From Bordetella genomosp. 10 (GTDB taxonomy: Bacteria > Pseudomonadota > Gammaproteobacteria > Burkholderiales > Burkholderiaceae_B), in the NCBI RefSeq assembly GCF_002261225.1, contig NZ_NEVM01000002.1:62001-126000 (forward strand): 64,000 nucleotides of DNA. Direction: 5' to 3'. Positions 27,365 to 36,798 of this stretch are shown piece by piece. The notes under the pieces are model-generated. The model had not been told where the DNA came from. It made no database searches and was given only the letters and a program-made list of their open reading frames with translations. The translations under genes were made by a program, and so were the position numbers. Each line of letters starts with the position of its first letter. Position 1 is the stretch's first letter.

Positions 27365-28720
27365 CTACAGCCGCTTGATGAAAATCAGGCTGTTGCGCGA
27401 ACGGTTGTAGTTGTGCTGCTTCTCGCGCGGCAGGTCGGCGATGCCGCCGGTGACGAAGCCGCGCTTGAGGAACCAGTGCGAGGTGCGCGTGGTCAGCACG
27501 AACAGCCGCTTGGCGCCGATGGCGCGGGCGCGCGACTCCATATGGCGCAGCAGGATTTCCCCTTCGCCCGAACCCTGCCATTCCGGATGCACGATCAGGC
27601 AGGCCATTTCCGCCATCTGCTCGTCCGGGAAGGGGTGCAGCGCCGCGCAGCCGTAGATGACGCCGTCGTGCTCCAGCACGGTGAAGTTCTCGACGTCGCG
27701 CTCGACCACGCCGCGTCCGCGCGGCACCAGCGTGCCGTCGGCCTCCAGCGGTTCGATCAGGCTGAGGATGGCGCCGACGTCGTCCAGCGTGGCCGGCCGC
27801 AGGTCGTCCAGCGTGTCCTCGACGACCATGGTGCCCACGCCGTCGTGGGTGAAGATCTCCAGCAGCACGCCGCCGTCCAGCGCGTAGGGCACGATGTGGG
27901 CGCGCGCCACGCCGCGCTTGACCGCCAGCGAGCTGTATTGCAGGAAGGTCGACGTGTCCTCGTCCAGCTCGCCCTTGGCCAGCAGGGCGTCGGCGTCGAC
28001 GCGCGCCAGTTCCGTGTCCACGTTGCCGTCGTCGTCGCGCACGCCGTCGGTCACCGACAGGAAGATCAGCTTCTCGGCGCGCAGCGCCACGGCCACGCTG
28101 GTCGCCATGTCTTCCATCGCCAGGTTGAAGGCGTCGCCGGTGGGCGAGAATCCCAGCGGCGAGAGCAGGATGACCGAACCCTGCTCCATGGCCTGGCGCA
28201 TGGCGTCGACGTCGATCTTGCGGACCAGGCCGGTGTGCTTGTAGTCCACGCCGTCGATGACGCCGGAAGGGCGGGCGGTGACGAAATTGCCGGAGATCAC
28301 GCGGATGCGGGCATGCGACATCGGCGTGTTGGGCAGGCCCTGGCTGAAGGCCGCCTCGATGTCCAGGCGTATCTCGCCGGCCGCTTCCTTGGCGCATTCG
28401 AGCGAGGCCGCGTCGGTGGGCGACAGGCCGCGGTCGAATTGATGCGTGTAGCCCTTCAGGCGCAACTGTTCGTTGACCTGCGGCCGCGAGCCGTGCACCA
28501 GCACCAGGCGGATGCCCAGCGACGACAGCAGGGAAAGGTCCTGCACCAGCGTGTTCAGCGCGCCCGCCTGCACCAGTTCGCCGCCGAAGGCGACGACGAA
28601 GGTCTTGCCTCGGAACGCGTGCACATAGGGGGCGACTTCACGAAACCAGCGGACGAACTGGGCGGGCGCGAAGCCCGGGGCTTCCAGCGCGGAGACGGTG
28701 TCTTGGTCCTGGTCGGGCAT
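27365..28720 (-). CDS. argA: amino-acid N-acetyltransferase (N-acetylglutamate synthase)
   Basis: 451 residues. The N-terminal two thirds is an amino-acid-kinase-like domain ([25 protein letters not shown], then [14 protein letters not shown]) that binds the feedback inhibitor arginine. The C-terminal ~140 residues are a GNAT acetyltransferase ([26 protein letters not shown] is the acetyl-CoA loop). It makes N-acetylglutamate, the first step of arginine synthesis. A TATAAT stands about 45 bp before the ATG on the coding strand (28763-28768) as a possible promoter. Confidence 0.95.
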   Translation of the reverse strand: MPDQDQDTVSALEAPGFAPAQFVRWFREVAPYVHAFRGKTFVVAFGGELVQAGALNTLVQDLSLLSSLGIRLVLVHGSRPQVNEQLRLKGYTHQFDRGLSPTDAASLECAKEAAGEIRLDIEAAFSQGLPNTPMSHARIRVISGNFVTARPSGVIDGVDYKHTGLVRKIDVDAMRQAMEQGSVILLSPLGFSPTGDAFNLAMEDMATSVAVALRAEKLIFLSVTDGVRDDDGNVDTELARVDADALLAKGELDEDTSTFLQYSSLAVKRGVARAHIVPYALDGGVLLEIFTHDGVGTMVVEDTLDDLRPATLDDVGAILSLIEPLEADGTLVPRGRGVVERDVENFTVLEHDGVIYGCAALHPFPDEQMAEMACLIVHPEWQGSGEGEILLRHMESRARAIGAKRLFVLTTRTSHWFLKRGFVTGGIADLPREKQHNYNRSRNSLIFIKRL

Positions 28721-28917
28721 GATGCGGCGAGACTTCCTGGAGAGGAAAAAGGGAACTCGAAATTATAGGACCAGCAGGGAATACCCGGACGAGGTCCCGA
28801 GGTCATTTCGCGGAAGTTCGTATCCAGGATTGCATCCGGGACATCCGCGCGCGCGTTCGCCGGCTCGCGCCCGATTCGCGCGCGCGTCCACGGAATTTCC
28901 CGCCGCCCGTCCGGCGC

Positions 28918-29688
28918 CTACAGGGTGCCGGGATACGCCCCGCCGTCCATCACCAGGTTCTGCCCGGTGATGTAGCCGGCCCGCGCGCCGCACAGGAAGG
29001 CGCAGGCGTCGCCGAACTCCGCCGGGTCGCCGAAGCGCTTGGCCGGATTGCGCTGCCGGCGCGCCTCCAGCGCCTGCTCCGCCGACTGGCCGGCCGTGGC
29101 CTTGGCGGTGCTGAGCAGGCGATCGGTCGCGAAGGGGCCGGGCAGCAGGTTGTTGATGGTCACGTTGTGCGCCACCACCTGGCGCGCCAGGCCGGCGACG
29201 AAGCCGGTCAGGCCGCTGCGGGCGCCGTTGGACAGGCCCAGCGTCTCGATGGGCATCTTCACCGCCGCCGAGGTGATGTTGACGATGCGGCCGAAGCGGC
29301 GCTCGATCATGCCGTCCACGGTGGCGCGGATCAGTTCGATGGGCGCGAGCATGTTGGCGTCGAGCGCGGCGATCCAGTCGTCCCGGCTCCAGTCGCGGAA
29401 ATCGCCCGGCTTGGGGCCGCCGGCATTGTTGACGAGGATGTCCGGCCGGGGGCAGGCGGCCAGCAGGCGGGCGCGTCCCTCGGCGGTGGCGACGTCGGCC
29501 GTCACGGTGGTCACCTGGGCGCCGGTCTCGGCGCGGATGGCGGCGGCCGCCTGCTCCAGGGCCTCGGCGCCGCGCGCCGACATCACCACGTGCACGCCTT
29601 CGCGCGCCAGCGACAGCGCGCACGCGCGGCCCAGCCCCTTGCTGGAGGCGCACACCAGGGCGGTTTTTCCTTGCAGTCCCAGATCCAT
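28918..29688 (-). CDS. SDR family oxidoreductase with atypical active site
   Basis: 256 residues of FabG-like SDR. TALVCASSKGLGRACALSL is the cofactor loop (a variant, ASSKGLG, for TGxxxGIG), with the LVNNAGG motif near 88. After the active-site Ser (NITSAAVK), the positions that should hold Tyr and Lys are Ser and Arg (LGLSNGARSGL). This belongs to a known divergent SDR group sharing the SNGARSGL motif, so it may not use the normal proton relay. Substrate unknown. The TGQNLVMDGGAYPGTL C-terminus is complete. It stands alone, about 200 bp from each neighbour. Confidence 0.85.
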   Translation of the reverse strand: MDLGLQGKTALVCASSKGLGRACALSLAREGVHVVMSARGAEALEQAAAAIRAETGAQVTTVTADVATAEGRARLLAACPRPDILVNNAGGPKPGDFRDWSRDDWIAALDANMLAPIELIRATVDGMIERRFGRIVNITSAAVKMPIETLGLSNGARSGLTGFVAGLARQVVAHNVTINNLLPGPFATDRLLSTAKATAGQSAEQALEARRQRNPAKRFGDPAEFGDACAFLCGARAGYITGQNLVMDGGAYPGTL

Positions 29689-29885
29689 GGAGATGTTCCC
29701 TTAACGTTAGAAAAATTTTGTATCGCGTGGTGGAAAACGCGGAAAATGATATTAATATTTTGAAATAATTGCCCTTGCGGGCCAACTCGCATTCTATGCC
29801 GCGGCGGCTGGGAATGCCGGCAAACCGCGCCCGGCTTCCGGCAGGCTCGATCGGCTATCGATCAAATATTGGGGACGTTCTCATT

Positions 29886-31694
29886 GTGGAGCAGCGCTAC
29901 TGGTTGACCCTCGACCCGGAGACGCACGCGTTGCGCGCGGGTTTTCGCGCCGGCCTGGATGCCGAGCCGCCCAGCGCCGAAATGCTGGAGACGGTGGTGG
30001 CGACGCGGGGGTGGACCGCCGACGCCCTGGATCCCGCGGCCGTGGCCCGTTTCGTCGATCGCTGTTGCGAGGCCGCCGCGCGCTACGCCGGCGCCCTGGC
30101 GACGGCCTCGCACGGCGCCGACGAAGGCGCGGCCCTGGTGACGGAACTGGCCGCCATCGAATCGGCGGCGTCGCGCCTGGGCGCCGTGGTGGAGCTGGCG
30201 AACGCGCCGGCCGAGGTCGGCGCCGAGGCGGATGCCGCGGCCGGCCTGCCCGATGACGACCCCGACGTGGTCGAGGAAATCGTCGGCGAGGTCTACGACG
30301 GCAGCTTCGACCTGGCCTTCGAGGCCGACCACATGCAGGTCCTGCTGACGCTGCGGCCGCCGCGCGGCGGCCGTCACGTCGGGCTGGCCGACGTGCGCGC
30401 GGTGCTGGCCGAGCACAAGGTGGCGTTCGGCGTGAAGGAGGACTTGCTGCTGCAGGCCGTCGAGGCGGGTTCCTGCGAAGACATCGTGATCGCCGAGGGC
30501 ATTCCCCCCGCCGACGGCGAGCCCACCGTCTTCGAGTCCCTGCTGGACACCCATCCGCAGCACGCCCAGGTCGACGACCGCGCGCTGGTGGACTACCGCA
30601 CCCTGGGCAACCTGCTGCTGGTCAAGCCGGGCATGCGCCTGATGCGCCGTATTCCCGGCCGGCGCGGCAAGGACGGCATCAACGTCCTGGGCCAGGTGGC
30701 GCCGGCCCCCGAGCCGGAAGATATTCCCTACGACCCCGAGCTGACGGGCGTCGCGCGCGCCGCGGACGACCCCGAGGTGCTGGTGGCCACCATCGCCGGC
30801 GCGCCGTCGGTGCCGGCCAGCGGCCATGGCATGTCGGTGAATCCGGTGGTCCAGGTCGAGGCGGTCGACCTGTCCTCGGGCAACATCGATTTCGACGGCA
30901 CGCTGCAGGTCAACGGCGACATCACCACCGGCATGCAGGTCAAGGTGACCGGCGACGTCGTGGTCAGCGGCACCGTCGAGGCGGCGCAGATCGACGCCGG
31001 CGGCAACGTGGTGGTCAAGGGCGGCATCCTGGGCGCGGCCGAGGGCGCCGGGCTGGGCGGAGAGCCCGCCGCGCGCGGCGCGCACGTCGTCGCCAGGGGC
31101 TCCGTGCAGGCGCGCTTCATCGGCAACGCCACCATCAGCGCCGGCAAGGACGTGGTGGTGGAAAGCGAAATCCGCCAGAGCGACGTGGCGGCCGGCGACA
31201 GCGTCACGGTGGGAGGCAAGGGCGCCAGCCAGGGCAGCATCAACGGCGGCCAGGTGCGCGCGCTGCGCCTGGTGCGCGCCGTGACGCTGGGCACCATGGC
31301 CGGCGTCAAGACCCTGGTGCAGGTGGGCGTGAACCCGCACGCGCAGACGCAGAAGCTGGCCCTGGCGCGCACGCGCGCGCGCCTGACCGAGGAAAAGGAC
31401 AAGCTGGAGCAACTGCTGGTCTTCCTGCGCAAGCATCCGGAGAAAGGCGCCAACGGCATCGGCGCGCGGGCCTTGCAGACCCATGCCAAGCTGACGCGCG
31501 ACCTGGCGGCGGTGGCCGCCAAGGAAGAGGAACTGGCCGCCGAGAAAGACGCCACCGAGGGCGCGGCCATCGAGGTCGGCAAGCGGATCTATGGCGGCGT
31601 CGACCTGCAGATCGGCAATCGCCGCGAGGAAGTCATCGAGGACCGGGGCGGCGGCAAGGCCACGCTGAGCGACGGCAAGTTCACCATGCGTTGA
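29886..31694 (+). CDS. FapA family protein (DUF342)
   Basis: About 602 residues from the chosen GTG. The N-terminal ~170 residues are acidic and poorly conserved. From about 170 comes a DUF342/FapA N-domain, then a right-handed beta-helix with short hexapeptide-like strands (GTLQVNGDITTGMQVKVTGDV, split by Gly turns), and from about 510 a coiled coil (LALARTRARLTEEKDKLEQLL). FapA-type proteins are widespread cytosolic scaffolds of unclear function, some linked to polarity or flagellar matters. The start is tentative: GTG at 29886 follows GGGGA by 11 bases. It lies alone before hrpA. Confidence 0.82.
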   Translation: MEQRYWLTLDPETHALRAGFRAGLDAEPPSAEMLETVVATRGWTADALDPAAVARFVDRCCEAAARYAGALATASHGADEGAALVTELAAIESAASRLGAVVELANAPAEVGAEADAAAGLPDDDPDVVEEIVGEVYDGSFDLAFEADHMQVLLTLRPPRGGRHVGLADVRAVLAEHKVAFGVKEDLLLQAVEAGSCEDIVIAEGIPPADGEPTVFESLLDTHPQHAQVDDRALVDYRTLGNLLLVKPGMRLMRRIPGRRGKDGINVLGQVAPAPEPEDIPYDPELTGVARAADDPEVLVATIAGAPSVPASGHGMSVNPVVQVEAVDLSSGNIDFDGTLQVNGDITTGMQVKVTGDVVVSGTVEAAQIDAGGNVVVKGGILGAAEGAGLGGEPAARGAHVVARGSVQARFIGNATISAGKDVVVESEIRQSDVAAGDSVTVGGKGASQGSINGGQVRALRLVRAVTLGTMAGVKTLVQVGVNPHAQTQKLALARTRARLTEEKDKLEQLLVFLRKHPEKGANGIGARALQTHAKLTRDLAAVAAKEEELAAEKDATEGAAIEVGKRIYGGVDLQIGNRREEVIEDRGGGKATLSDGKFTMR

Positions 31695-31717
31695 GCGGGC
31701 GGCGTGCCCCTGGTGCG

Positions 31718-31755
31718 GAGGGCCGCCTTCCCGCTGTGGCGAGGGGGCGGCCCTC
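31718..31755. other. perfect inverted repeat between fapA-like gene and hrpA
   Basis: Arms gagggccgcc (31718-31727) and ggcggccctc (31746-31755), 10 bp each with an 18-nt loop. It directly abuts TATAAT at 31756. No T-run, so it may be a factor-dependent terminator of the fapA-like gene or an operator over the hrpA promoter. Confidence 0.6.
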
Positions 31756-31761
31756 TATAAT
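31756..31761 (+). promoter_or_regulatory. perfect -10 hexamer directly before hrpA
   Basis: TATAAT ends 7 bases before the hrpA ATG (31769), so the expected start of transcription falls on the start codon. It follows the 31718-31755 inverted repeat. No -35 match at 17 bp. Confidence 0.45.
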
Positions 31762-31768
31762 TCGGGCA

Positions 31769-34700
31769 ATGACCGTCAAGCATCCGCCCGCGCCGCCGCG
31801 CGAAATCCCCCCCATCCATTACCCGGAAGACCTGCCCGTCAGCGCCAGGCGCGACGAGATCGCGCGCGCCATCGCCAGCCACCAGGTGGTCATCGTCAGC
31901 GGCGAGACCGGTTCGGGCAAGACCACCCAGTTGCCCAAGATCTGCCTGGACGCCGGCCGCGGCCGGTGCCGCATGATCGGCCACACGCAGCCGCGCCGCC
32001 TGGCCGCCACCTCCGTGGCCAAGCGCATCGCCGAGGAATTGAATACGCCCATGGGCGAGCTGGTCGGCTACCAGGTGCGCTTCAACGACCGCACCGGCCC
32101 GAACGCCGCCATCAAGCTGATGACCGACGGCATCCTGCTGGCGGAGTCGCAGCGCGATCCGCTGCTGCGCCGCTACGACACCATTATCATCGACGAGGCC
32201 CACGAGCGCAGCCTGAACATCGATTTCCTGCTGGGTTATCTCAAGCAGTTGCTGCCGCGCCGCCCGGACCTGAAGGTCATCATCACCTCGGCCACCATCG
32301 ATGCCGAGCGTTTCGCCCGCCATTTCGCCGCGGCCGACGGCACGGCGGCGCCCGTCATCGAGGTGTCCGGCCGACTGTACCCGGTGGAGATCCGCTACCG
32401 GCCGGTGCGCCAGGACGAGACCGAGGACGATATCGAGGAAACCGCCGCGCGCCGGCCGCGCGCGGGCGGCCGCGACCGCTCCGGCGACGAAGAGCGCGAC
32501 CTGATCGACGCCATCGTCGACGGCGTGGACGAGTGCGCGCGCCACGGCCCGGGCGACGTATTGGTCTTCCTGCCCGGCGAACGGGAAATCCGCGAGGCCG
32601 CCGAAGCCCTGCGCAAGCACCACCCGCCGGGCACCGAGATCCTGCCCCTGTTCGCCCGCCTGTCGCAGGCCGAGCAGGAGCAGATCTTCCGGCCGCGCGG
32701 CAACGCGCGCCGCATCGTGCTGGCGACCAACGTCGCCGAGACCTCGCTGACCGTGCCCGGCATCCGCTTCGTCATCGACAGCGGGCTGGCGCGCATCAAG
32801 CGCTATTCGTGGCGCAACAAGGTGGAGCAGTTGCGCATCGAGCCCGTCAGCCGGGCCTCGGCCAACCAGCGCGCGGGCCGTTGCGGCCGCGTCGGCCCGG
32901 GCGTCTGCATCAGGCTGTACGCGGAAGACGACTTCAACGCGCGGCCGCCCTTCACCGATCCCGAAGTGCTGCGGTCCTCGCTGGCCTCGGTGATCCTGCG
33001 CATGAAGTCGCTGCGCCTGAACGACATCGAAAGCTTCCCCTTCGTCGAGGCGCCGCCCGGGCGCGCCATCGCGGACGGCTACCACCTGCTGCAGGAACTG
33101 GGCGCGATCGAGGCCGCGCCGGAGGACGGGGAGGGTGACGGGGCCGACGCGGCCGACGCAGGCGCCGGCGCCGCGCCCGCGCGGAAAACCGGCGCGGCCG
33201 GCGACGGCGGCGACGCGGCCGAAGGGACGAAAGCGACCGAAGGGACGAAAGCGGCCGAAGGGACCGAGGCAACACGCGGCCCGCGTTTCGTCCTCACGCG
33301 CACCGGCCAGGAACTGGCCCGCCTGCCCGTCGACCCGCGCGTCGGCCGCATGATCCTGGCCGCGCGCGAACAGCAGTGCCTGACCGAGATGCTGATCATC
33401 GCGTCGGCGCTGTCCGTGCAGGACCCCCGCGACCGCCCCATGCACGAGCGGGAGGCCGCCGAAAACGCGCACGCCAAGTTCGCCGACGACAAATCGGAGT
33501 TCGTGTCCTACCTGAAGCTCTGGCGCTGGTACCACGAGCAGGTCGAGCACAAGGCCTCGCAGCGCAAGCTGGCGGCCCTGTTGCGGCAGAACTTCCTGTC
33601 GCCGCTGCGCCTGCGCGAATGGCACGACGTGCACAGCCAGCTCTCCAGCGTGGTCGGCGAGCAGGGCTGGCGGCTGAATACCGCCGAGGCCACCTTCGAG
33701 CAATTGCACCTGGCGCTGCTGTCGGGCCTGCTGGGCAATATCGGCTTCAAGAGCGACGAGGCCGGGGCGGCCGGCGCGGGCCATTACCTGGGCGCGCGCG
33801 ACATCCGCTTCTTCATCCATCCCGGTTCGCGCCTGGCCAAGAAGGCCGGCCGCTGGATCGTGGCCGGCGAACTGGTGGAGACCACGCGCCTGTACGCGCG
33901 CTGCGTCGCTCGCATCGAGCCGGCCTGGATCGAGCGCGCCGCCGCCCACCTGCTGCGCCGCAACTGGAGCGACCCGCGCTGGGAGAAAAAAGCCGGCCAG
34001 GTGGTGGCCAACGAACGCGCCACCCTGTACGGCCTGACGATTTATTCCGGCCGCCGCGTCCACTACGGCCGCATCAACCCGGCCCACGCGCGCGAACTGT
34101 TCATCCGCCAGGCCCTGGTGCCGGGGGAGATCGACACGCGCCTGCCCTTCGTGGCGCACAACCGCCGCCTGATCGCCGAGATCGAGAAGCTGGAGCACCG
34201 CGCGCGCCGCCCCGACATCCTGGTCGACGACGAACTCATCCACGCCTTCTACGACCGCCAGATCCCGGCCGGCATGAGCCAGACCGCCACCCTGGAAAAA
34301 TGGGTCAACGGCCTGGACAAGGCCGGCGCCGCCGCGCTGCTGCTGACGCGCGACGAACTGATGCGCCACGAGGCCGCGGGCGTCACCACGGAAGTCTTTC
34401 CCAAGAAGCTGGAATGGCAGGGCGTCTCCATGGCCCTGGACTACCACTTCGAGCCCGGTTCGCCGCGCGACGGCGTGACGCTGTCGGTGCCGCTGTTCGC
34501 CCTGAACAAGGTCGACGCCCAGCGCTGCGAATGGCTGGTGCCCGGCATGCTCAAGGAGAAGGTGCAACTGCTGCTGAAATCCCTGCCGCAGAAGATCCGC
34601 CGCCACTGCGTCCCGCTGCCGGACTACGCCGCCGGCTTCTACGACCGCTGGTTCGACCGCCTCGGCGAGCCCCGGCAGGGCCTGCTGGACGCGCTGGCGG

Positions 34701-35773
34701 CCGATATGTGGGAACAGCTCAAGGTGCGCCCGCAGGCCTCGGACTTCAAGCTGGAGACCCTGCCCGCGCACCTGTTCATGAATTTCCGGGTGGTCGACGA
34801 GCATGGCCGCATGCTCGACGCCGGCCGCAACCTGGCCCAGTTGAAGGCGGAACATGGCCGCCAGGCGCAGGCCGACTTCCAGCAGATGGCCGCGCGCGAC
34901 AACCAGGTGGCCCAGGCCCTGGCCCAGGAGGGCCTGACGGCGTGGACCTTCGGCGAACTGCCGGAGATCATGGAGATCCGGCGCAAGGGCCAGTCGGTGA
35001 TCGGCTATCCGGCCCTGGTCGATCGCGGCACGCATTGCGACCTGGATGTCTACGACGATCCCGGCGAGGCGCGCCGCCACCACCGCGCGGGCCTGCTGCG
35101 CCTGTTCCGCCTGGGGCTGCGCGAGCAGGTCAAGTTCCTGGAAAAGAACCTGGCCGACCTGACCCGCATCAGCATGCTCTTCATGCCTCTGGGCACGTTG
35201 GAGGAATTGCGCGACCAGATCGTCGACACCGCCCTGGCGCAGGCCTGCCTGGCCGAGCCCTGGCCCGCCAATGCCGCCGAGTTCGACAGCCGCCGCAACG
35301 AAGGCAAGGGCAGGGTGGGCCTGCTGGCGCAGGAGGTGGCGCGCCTGGCGGGGACGATACTCACGGAGTGGGCGGCGCTGCAGCGCAAGCTGCCGCAGGC
35401 CAAGGCGCATGCCGCGGCCTATGCCGACCTGCAGCAGCAGTGCGGCGCGCTGGTGCATCGCTGGTTCCTGCGCGACACGCCCTATGCCCAGTTGGCGCAC
35501 TTCCCGCGCTACCTGAAGGCGGCGGTGGCGCGCATCGACAAGCTGCGCGCCGATCCCGGGCGCGACCAGCGCCTGATGGCGGAGATGGCGCCCTTGCTGA
35601 CCCAGTACCAGCGCGCCCGCGCCGCGCTCAAGGGCGCGCCCGACGCGCGCCTGGACGAATTCCGCTGGCTGCTGGAAGAGCTGCGCGTCGCCTTGTTCGC
35701 GCAGGAGCTGCGCACGCCGATGCCCGTGTCGGTCAAGCGGCTGATGAAGACCTGGGAGTCGATGCAGCGGTAG
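31769..35773 (+). CDS. hrpA: ATP-dependent RNA helicase HrpA
   Basis: 1334 residues, full-length HrpA. Motif I is VSGETGSGKTTQLPK (about 44-58), motif II IIIDEAHERS (DEAH), motif III ITSATID, motif VI QRAGRCGRVGPG. A helicase-associated/OB region and the long C-terminal DUF3418 (from about 740) follow. HrpA acts on mRNA and on stalled or collided ribosomes. An acidic low-complexity insert (about 450-505) contains three near-perfect 18-bp repeats (AEGTKA units) not expected in the family. Flanked by the fapA-like gene and the converging lpxO. Confidence 0.95.
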   Translation: MTVKHPPAPPREIPPIHYPEDLPVSARRDEIARAIASHQVVIVSGETGSGKTTQLPKICLDAGRGRCRMIGHTQPRRLAATSVAKRIAEELNTPMGELVGYQVRFNDRTGPNAAIKLMTDGILLAESQRDPLLRRYDTIIIDEAHERSLNIDFLLGYLKQLLPRRPDLKVIITSATIDAERFARHFAAADGTAAPVIEVSGRLYPVEIRYRPVRQDETEDDIEETAARRPRAGGRDRSGDEERDLIDAIVDGVDECARHGPGDVLVFLPGEREIREAAEALRKHHPPGTEILPLFARLSQAEQEQIFRPRGNARRIVLATNVAETSLTVPGIRFVIDSGLARIKRYSWRNKVEQLRIEPVSRASANQRAGRCGRVGPGVCIRLYAEDDFNARPPFTDPEVLRSSLASVILRMKSLRLNDIESFPFVEAPPGRAIADGYHLLQELGAIEAAPEDGEGDGADAADAGAGAAPARKTGAAGDGGDAAEGTKATEGTKAAEGTEATRGPRFVLTRTGQELARLPVDPRVGRMILAAREQQCLTEMLIIASALSVQDPRDRPMHEREAAENAHAKFADDKSEFVSYLKLWRWYHEQVEHKASQRKLAALLRQNFLSPLRLREWHDVHSQLSSVVGEQGWRLNTAEATFEQLHLALLSGLLGNIGFKSDEAGAAGAGHYLGARDIRFFIHPGSRLAKKAGRWIVAGELVETTRLYARCVARIEPAWIERAAAHLLRRNWSDPRWEKKAGQVVANERATLYGLTIYSGRRVHYGRINPAHARELFIRQALVPGEIDTRLPFVAHNRRLIAEIEKLEHRARRPDILVDDELIHAFYDRQIPAGMSQTATLEKWVNGLDKAGAAALLLTRDELMRHEAAGVTTEVFPKKLEWQGVSMALDYHFEPGSPRDGVTLSVPLFALNKVDAQRCEWLVPGMLKEKVQLLLKSLPQKIRRHCVPLPDYAAGFYDRWFDRLGEPRQGLLDALAADMWEQLKVRPQASDFKLETLPAHLFMNFRVVDEHGRMLDAGRNLAQLKAEHGRQAQADFQQMAARDNQVAQALAQEGLTAWTFGELPEIMEIRRKGQSVIGYPALVDRGTHCDLDVYDDPGEARRHHRAGLLRLFRLGLREQVKFLEKNLADLTRISMLFMPLGTLEELRDQIVDTALAQACLAEPWPANAAEFDSRRNEGKGRVGLLAQEVARLAGTILTEWAALQRKLPQAKAHAAAYADLQQQCGALVHRWFLRDTPYAQLAHFPRYLKAAVARIDKLRADPGRDQRLMAEMAPLLTQYQRARAALKGAPDARLDEFRWLLEELRVALFAQELRTPMPVSVKRLMKTWESMQR
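33218..33271 (+). repeat. three 18-bp tandem repeats inside hrpA
   Basis: Units gccgaagggacgaaagcg (33218-33235), accgaagggacgaaagcg (33236-33253) and gccgaagggaccgaggca (33254-33271) encode AEGTKA-TEGTKA-AEGTEA. They lie in an Ala/Gly/Asp-rich linker between helicase lobes and the C-terminal part. Confidence 0.92.
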
Positions 35774-35802
35774 GCGCCGTCAGGGACGGCGCGCCCGCCG
35801 GG

Positions 35803-36702
35803 CTACAGCCAGATGAACGCCCCGACCACCAGCGCCACCAGGGCCCACTTGACGGTCTTGTACACCGTCCGGTTCCAGGCCTTGAACTGCTTGCGCTTGA
35901 GGTCGATCTGATGGTGCAGGTGGGTCAACCGGTTGATCGCCCCCGTCTTGTCGCCGCTGTCGTTGGGCGAACTGGCGGCCGACATCACCACCCGGCCGAA
36001 CCAGTGGTTGAAGGCCTCGGCCCAGCGCCACTTCAGCGGCCGCTCGACGTCGCAGAACAGGATCACGCGGTTGGCGCCGGAACGGTTGTGCGCTTCGTGG
36101 ATGTAGGTCTCGTCGAACACCACGCCTTCGCCGTCGCGCCAGCTATAGGGCTGGCCGTCGACCTCGATGTAGCAGCGGTCGTCGTTGGGCGTGGCCAGGC
36201 CCAGGTGGTAGCGCAGAGATCCCGAGAACGGGTCGCGGTGCTTGTTCAACTGGCCGCCGTCGGGCAATTCGGCGAACATCGCCGCCTTGATCGTCGGAAT
36301 GGTCTTGAGGATGGCGACCGTGCGCGGGCATAGCTCCTCGGCCGACGGGTGGCGGGCGTCGTACCACTTCAGGTAGAACCGCTTCCAGCCGTACTTGAAG
36401 AAGGAGTTGAAGCCGATGTCGTCGTGGTTCTCGGCGGCCTTGATGCGGCGCAATTCCTGCATCCGCAAGGCCTCGTCGCGAATGATTTCCCAGTTGTCCT
36501 GCAGTTTCTGCAGTTCCGGGAATTCCCGCGTGGAGACGTAGGGCGAGGTCGGCACCCGCGAGGTCAGCACCATGAAGGCGTTGACCGGCGCCAGCAGGAC
36601 CGAATGGTCCAGGAACACGCGGCCCCAGGACAGGCGCACCTTGCCTCTGTAGTGCCCATAGAGGATGGCGGCCAGCCAGATGCCGGGAATCAGCCATTTC
36701 AT
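35803..36702 (-). CDS. lpxO: lipid A hydroxylase LpxO (Fe/2-oxoglutarate dioxygenase)
   Basis: 299 residues, the LpxO size, with an N-terminal TM helix (MKWLIPGIWLAAILYG) and a C-terminal one (KWALVALVVGAFIWL). In between is an aspartyl/asparaginyl beta-hydroxylase domain: HxD iron ligands in LNKHRDPFSGSLRYH, the distal His in YIHEAHNRSGANRVIL, and the 2-OG-binding Arg just after. LpxO 2-hydroxylates secondary acyl chains of lipid A. The ATG at 36702 is preferred to a GTG four codons earlier. Divergent from dnaE; consistent with the other LPS genes in the window. Confidence 0.92.
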   Translation of the reverse strand: MKWLIPGIWLAAILYGHYRGKVRLSWGRVFLDHSVLLAPVNAFMVLTSRVPTSPYVSTREFPELQKLQDNWEIIRDEALRMQELRRIKAAENHDDIGFNSFFKYGWKRFYLKWYDARHPSAEELCPRTVAILKTIPTIKAAMFAELPDGGQLNKHRDPFSGSLRYHLGLATPNDDRCYIEVDGQPYSWRDGEGVVFDETYIHEAHNRSGANRVILFCDVERPLKWRWAEAFNHWFGRVVMSAASSPNDSGDKTGAINRLTHLHHQIDLKRKQFKAWNRTVYKTVKWALVALVVGAFIWL

Positions 36703-36785
36703 AACGTAAAACACCGTTCGATACGAGATAACCGCCTATTCTTGCACAGGCCGGTCCAAACCGCGCGCGAAAAAGGCGGCCTGGG

Positions 36786-36791
36786 TACAAT
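36786..36791 (+). promoter_or_regulatory. -10-like hexamer directly before dnaE
   Basis: TACAAT ends 7 bases before the dnaE ATG (36799), the spacing of a leaderless start. No -35 at 17 bp. Confidence 0.4.
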
Positions 36792-36798
36792 CGCGGAC

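Noticed and set aside
31589..35500. Very long open frame (about 1300 codons) antisense to hrpA
   Set aside because: A high-GC shadow of hrpA: composition is Arg/Gln/His/Gly-rich with no domain, and it also runs into the fapA-like gene.
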